From: Paenibacillus kyungheensis
GTDB lineage: Bacteria > Bacillota > Bacilli > Paenibacillales > Paenibacillaceae
Length of the DNA stretch: 64,000 nt
Direction: 5' to 3'
Assembly (NCBI RefSeq): GCF_028606985.1
Contig: NZ_CP117416.1
Coordinates: 2,146,001 to 2,210,000 of the forward strand
Position 1 is the stretch's first letter, and every line of letters begins with the position of its first letter. Below are positions 62,046-64,000 of the stretch, one piece after another. Under the pieces are notes generated by a model. The model saw nothing but the letters and a program-made list of their open reading frames with translations. It was not told where the DNA came from and searched no databases. The position numbers and the translations under genes were made by a program.

Positions 62046-62092
62046 ATACCACTGTAGCCTATTGAGAGTGATATGCGCTACAGTGGTATTTT
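62046..62092 (+). terminator. Terminator after the DUF5704-like gene
   Basis: Perfect 13-base stem ATACCACTGTAGC (62046-62058)/GCTACAGTGGTAT (62077-62089) with an 18-base loop, then TTTT. A smaller AATAAG/CTTATT hairpin is at 62010-62035. Confidence 0.82.
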
Positions 62093-62225
62093 AATGTATA
62101 AATGTTATAAATTGCTTGCTATGTTTAGTAATCATTTTACATTATGAATATTATGGCAAAGTAAAATGTCTTACTTTGTTCGATAACTTGTTCATTATGA
62201 TTTTAATTATTAGTTATATCTTATA

Positions 62226-62294
62226 TATTCGTATATCCCCGAAAATAAGGTTTGGGGGTTTCTACAAGGGACCATAAATTCCTGACTACGAATA
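62226..62294 (+). ncRNA. Purine riboswitch aptamer (guanine-type C)
   Basis: Three-way junction fits the purine class. P1 TATTCG (62226-62231)/CGAATA (62289-62294). J1/2 TATAT. P2 CCCCGAA (62237-62243)/TTTGGGG (62251-62257), loop AATAAGG. J2/3 GTTTCTAC (62258-62265). P3 AGGGA (62267-62271)/TTCCT (62279-62283), loop CCATAAA. J3/1 GACTA (62284-62288). The base that pairs with the ligand is C62286, as in guanine/hypoxanthine switches; adenine switches have U there. Confidence 0.9.
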
Positions 62295-62333
62295 GTGTGC
62301 TTTGGCATATCTATTCAACAGTCAGGAATTTTT
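62277..62333 (+). terminator. Riboswitch expression platform: terminator overlapping the aptamer
   Basis: AATTCCTGACT (62277-62287) pairs with AGTCAGGAATT (62320-62330), and GAATAG (62290-62295) with CTATTC (62311-62316); T5 follows. The 5' arm consists of the P3 3' strand, J3/1 and P1 3' strand, so terminator and aptamer exclude each other: ligand binding should permit transcription. Confidence 0.85.
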
Positions 62334-62371
62334 GTGCTTTGACCCCATATTATTCATCTTAGGAGGACATT

Positions 62372-63835
62372 ATGAACCATTATGATTGTATTGTTGTAGG
62401 CGCAGGACCAGCAGGAATTTTTGCATGTTATGAATTGACTCGTCAAGCACCAGATTGGAAAGTATTGTTGATCGACAAAGGGCATGATATTCATCGCCGT
62501 AGTTGTCCAATCATGGAAGAGAAGATTCAATTGTGCCCGCCATCGGCTGGTAAAAAAGATTATGCTGGTTGTCTACCCGCTTGCTCAGTAACCGCAGGTT
62601 TTGGTGGTGCAGGTGCTTATAGCGATGGCAAATTCAATATCACTACTGAATTTGGAGGTTGGTTAACCGATTACCTTTCTCCTTCGAAAGTGATGGAATT
62701 GATTCGTTATGTGGATGATATCAATCTAGAACATGGAGCCACTCCTAATATTACTGATCCTACAACAGATACGATTCGTGATATCGAGCAACGTGGATAT
62801 GCATCCGGTTTGAAATTGCTACGTGCTGAAGTTCGCCATTTGGGCACAGAACAGAACTTAGAGATTTTGAAATCCATTTATAGCTATCTGACTTCACGAA
62901 TCGATATGGTGTTCAAAGCAGAAGTGGAAGATATTATCACGACCAAGATAGAAGGCAAGCACCAGATTACAGGAATCATGACCAAAAAAGGTGAAACATA
63001 TGAAGCTCCTATGGTGATGATTGCGCCCGGACGTGATGGTTCAGCGTGGTTAACTGAAATTTTGAAAAAGCGTCGTCTGAAAATGTACAACAATCAGGTG
63101 GATGTAGGTGTACGTGTAGAGACATCTGATGTGGTGATGCGCCAGATCAATGAACATTTATATGAAGGTAAATTTATTTTTAATACATCGGTAGGGACAA
63201 GAGTAAGAACATTCTGTAGTAATCCATCCGGTCATGTTGTAGTCGAGAACCATAGTGGTGTTATGGCAGCCAATGGTCACTCTTTCAAAGATCCAGTGTT
63301 GGGATCTAGCAATACGAATTTTGCTTTGCTAGTATCACATAAATTTACAGAGCCGTTTGATAAGCCTAATGAATATGCTCGTGAAATCTGTCGTCGTGCT
63401 AATGATCTTTCTAGTGGTGGAGTGATTGTACAAAAATACGGTGATATTCTTCGTGGTCGTCGTTCGACAAGAGAACGAATTAATGAAGGATTCTTAGAAC
63501 CTACACTTAAAGAAGCTGTTCCGGGTGATCTGGGATTGGTATTGCCTTACAACACAATGAAAAGCTTGATCGAAATGGTCGAAGCGCTGGAAGGTGTAAC
63601 ACCAGGGATCGCTTCTGAACATACATTGTTTTACGGTGTAGAAGCGAAGTTCTATTCTGCACGTCCCAAGTTAGATGAAAATTTAGAAACTGAAATTGAT
63701 GGATTATATTGCGGTGGAGACGGAGCAGGCGTGACACGTGGTCTAGCACAAGCAGGTGCAGCAGGAGTATGGATTGCTCGTAATATGGTTACCAAAGCAG
63801 GAACAACTACGAAAGTGCCAGCTACTGTTGTATAA
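62372..63835 (+). CDS. FAD-dependent dehydrogenase (COG2509-type)
   Basis: 487 residues. N-terminal dinucleotide fold VVGAGPAGIFACYEL (about 9-23); Cys-rich SCPIMEEKIQLCPPSAGK and GCLPACSVTAGFGGAG follow, which is typical of the uncharacterised COG2509 family of NAD(FAD)-utilising dehydrogenases. The C-terminal FAD motif is GLYCGGDGAGVTRGLAQAGA. AGGAGG lies 7 bases before ATG. Its transcription is behind a purine riboswitch, so it probably belongs to purine metabolism, though the reaction is unknown. The paired Cys motifs (two CxxC-like groups) could bind a metal or cluster. Confidence 0.85.
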   Translation: MNHYDCIVVGAGPAGIFACYELTRQAPDWKVLLIDKGHDIHRRSCPIMEEKIQLCPPSAGKKDYAGCLPACSVTAGFGGAGAYSDGKFNITTEFGGWLTDYLSPSKVMELIRYVDDINLEHGATPNITDPTTDTIRDIEQRGYASGLKLLRAEVRHLGTEQNLEILKSIYSYLTSRIDMVFKAEVEDIITTKIEGKHQITGIMTKKGETYEAPMVMIAPGRDGSAWLTEILKKRRLKMYNNQVDVGVRVETSDVVMRQINEHLYEGKFIFNTSVGTRVRTFCSNPSGHVVVENHSGVMAANGHSFKDPVLGSSNTNFALLVSHKFTEPFDKPNEYAREICRRANDLSSGGVIVQKYGDILRGRRSTRERINEGFLEPTLKEAVPGDLGLVLPYNTMKSLIEMVEALEGVTPGIASEHTLFYGVEAKFYSARPKLDENLETEIDGLYCGGDGAGVTRGLAQAGAAGVWIARNMVTKAGTTTKVPATVV

Positions 63836-63891
63836 CATCCAAAGCAAATCGTAATGATAAAAACAACAAAATAAAATATGTAGAAATAAGT

Positions 63892-63933
63892 AAAGATCAG
63901 ATCCCTTTGATATGAAGTGGATTTGATCTTTTT
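63892..63933 (+). terminator. Terminator after the COG2509-type gene
   Basis: AAAGATCAGATCC (63892-63904) pairs with GGATTTGATCTTT (63919-63931) with one mismatch; T5 tail. Confidence 0.85.
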
Positions 63934-64000
63934 GCATGATATCGATTTTGATAGTACATCGCCTCTATGTCTGTTATATCTATGATGTATACATGTATTG

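Noticed and set aside
63845-63865. Zur-like TCGTAAT after the COG2509 gene
   Set aside because: Only a half-site and downstream of a gene, not in a promoter.

Overview
The window looks like chromosome from a low-to-moderate GC, spore-forming member of the Bacillota, most probably Paenibacillus or a close relative. The signs are strong GGAGG-type ribosome binding sites, TTGACA/TATAAT promoters, short U-tailed terminators, a KatX-type spore catalase, a Bacillus-type Zur regulon (znu, zagA, alternative S14), CcpA cre sites, an SLH surface protein and a large DUF5704-like exported protein. No rRNA, tRNA, CRISPR array, transposase or prophage was seen.

Layout. 1-3.4 kb: tail of an alkaline phosphatase, then the znuCBA zinc uptake operon behind a Zur box. 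3.6-8.3 kb: TetR regulator with an MFS exporter, an Old Yellow Enzyme homologue and a PHP histidinol phosphatase. 8.5-13.3 kb: secreted lipase, NiaP-like MFS carrier with a SnoaL-like protein, and a SMC-like ATPase. 14-20.6 kb: KatX, a small conserved protein, pectin methylesterase (cre), a Ca2+-type P-ATPase and a small acidic protein. 20.8-23.7 kb: a cre-linked oxidoreductase/SDR/ThuA operon. 24-33.6 kb: a rhamnose catabolic locus (rhaEW, rhaA, rhaB, rhaR) followed by lutABC, so the L-lactate made from rhamnose can be oxidised to pyruvate next door. 33.6-37.9 kb: a 38-residue membrane protein, an SDR, an MFS/TetR divergent pair and an LCP ligase. 38.2-45.1 kb: a nickel/peptide-type ABC transporter divergent from zagA and rpsN2, with Zur boxes on both sides of the divergent promoter region. 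45.1-50.1 kb: an AT-rich accessory stretch with two decayed membrane-protein genes, an Apea-like HEPN protein and several small unknown genes. 50.2-53 kb: methyltransferase, and a CHAD protein next to a PPK2 polyphosphate kinase. 53-62 kb: secreted GH30 glycosidase (cre), DUF1871-like and PPOX-type proteins, and an SLH plus DUF5704-like surface pair. 62.2-63.9 kb: a purine riboswitch in front of a COG2509-type FAD dehydrogenase.

How it works together. Two themes recur. (i) Zinc homeostasis: three loci (znuCBA, the 38-43 kb transporter, and zagA with rpsN2) carry 7-1-7 Zur-type operators, which suggests the peptide-type transporter brings in zinc or a zinc-metallophore complex. (ii) Plant polysaccharide use under catabolite repression: pectinesterase, GH30 enzyme, the ThuA-type operon and the rhamnose locus each have a cre-like site.

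Most notable: the riboswitch at 62226-62333 has a guanine-type C at the specificity position, but its terminator reuses the aptamer 3' strand, so it should be an ON switch like the adenine pbuE switch. A 210-base nested palindrome with internal hairpins and a C10 tract sits just upstream of rhaA and is not explained by any standard feature. Start sites were chosen by ribosome binding site and family alignment from memory; no database search was possible.
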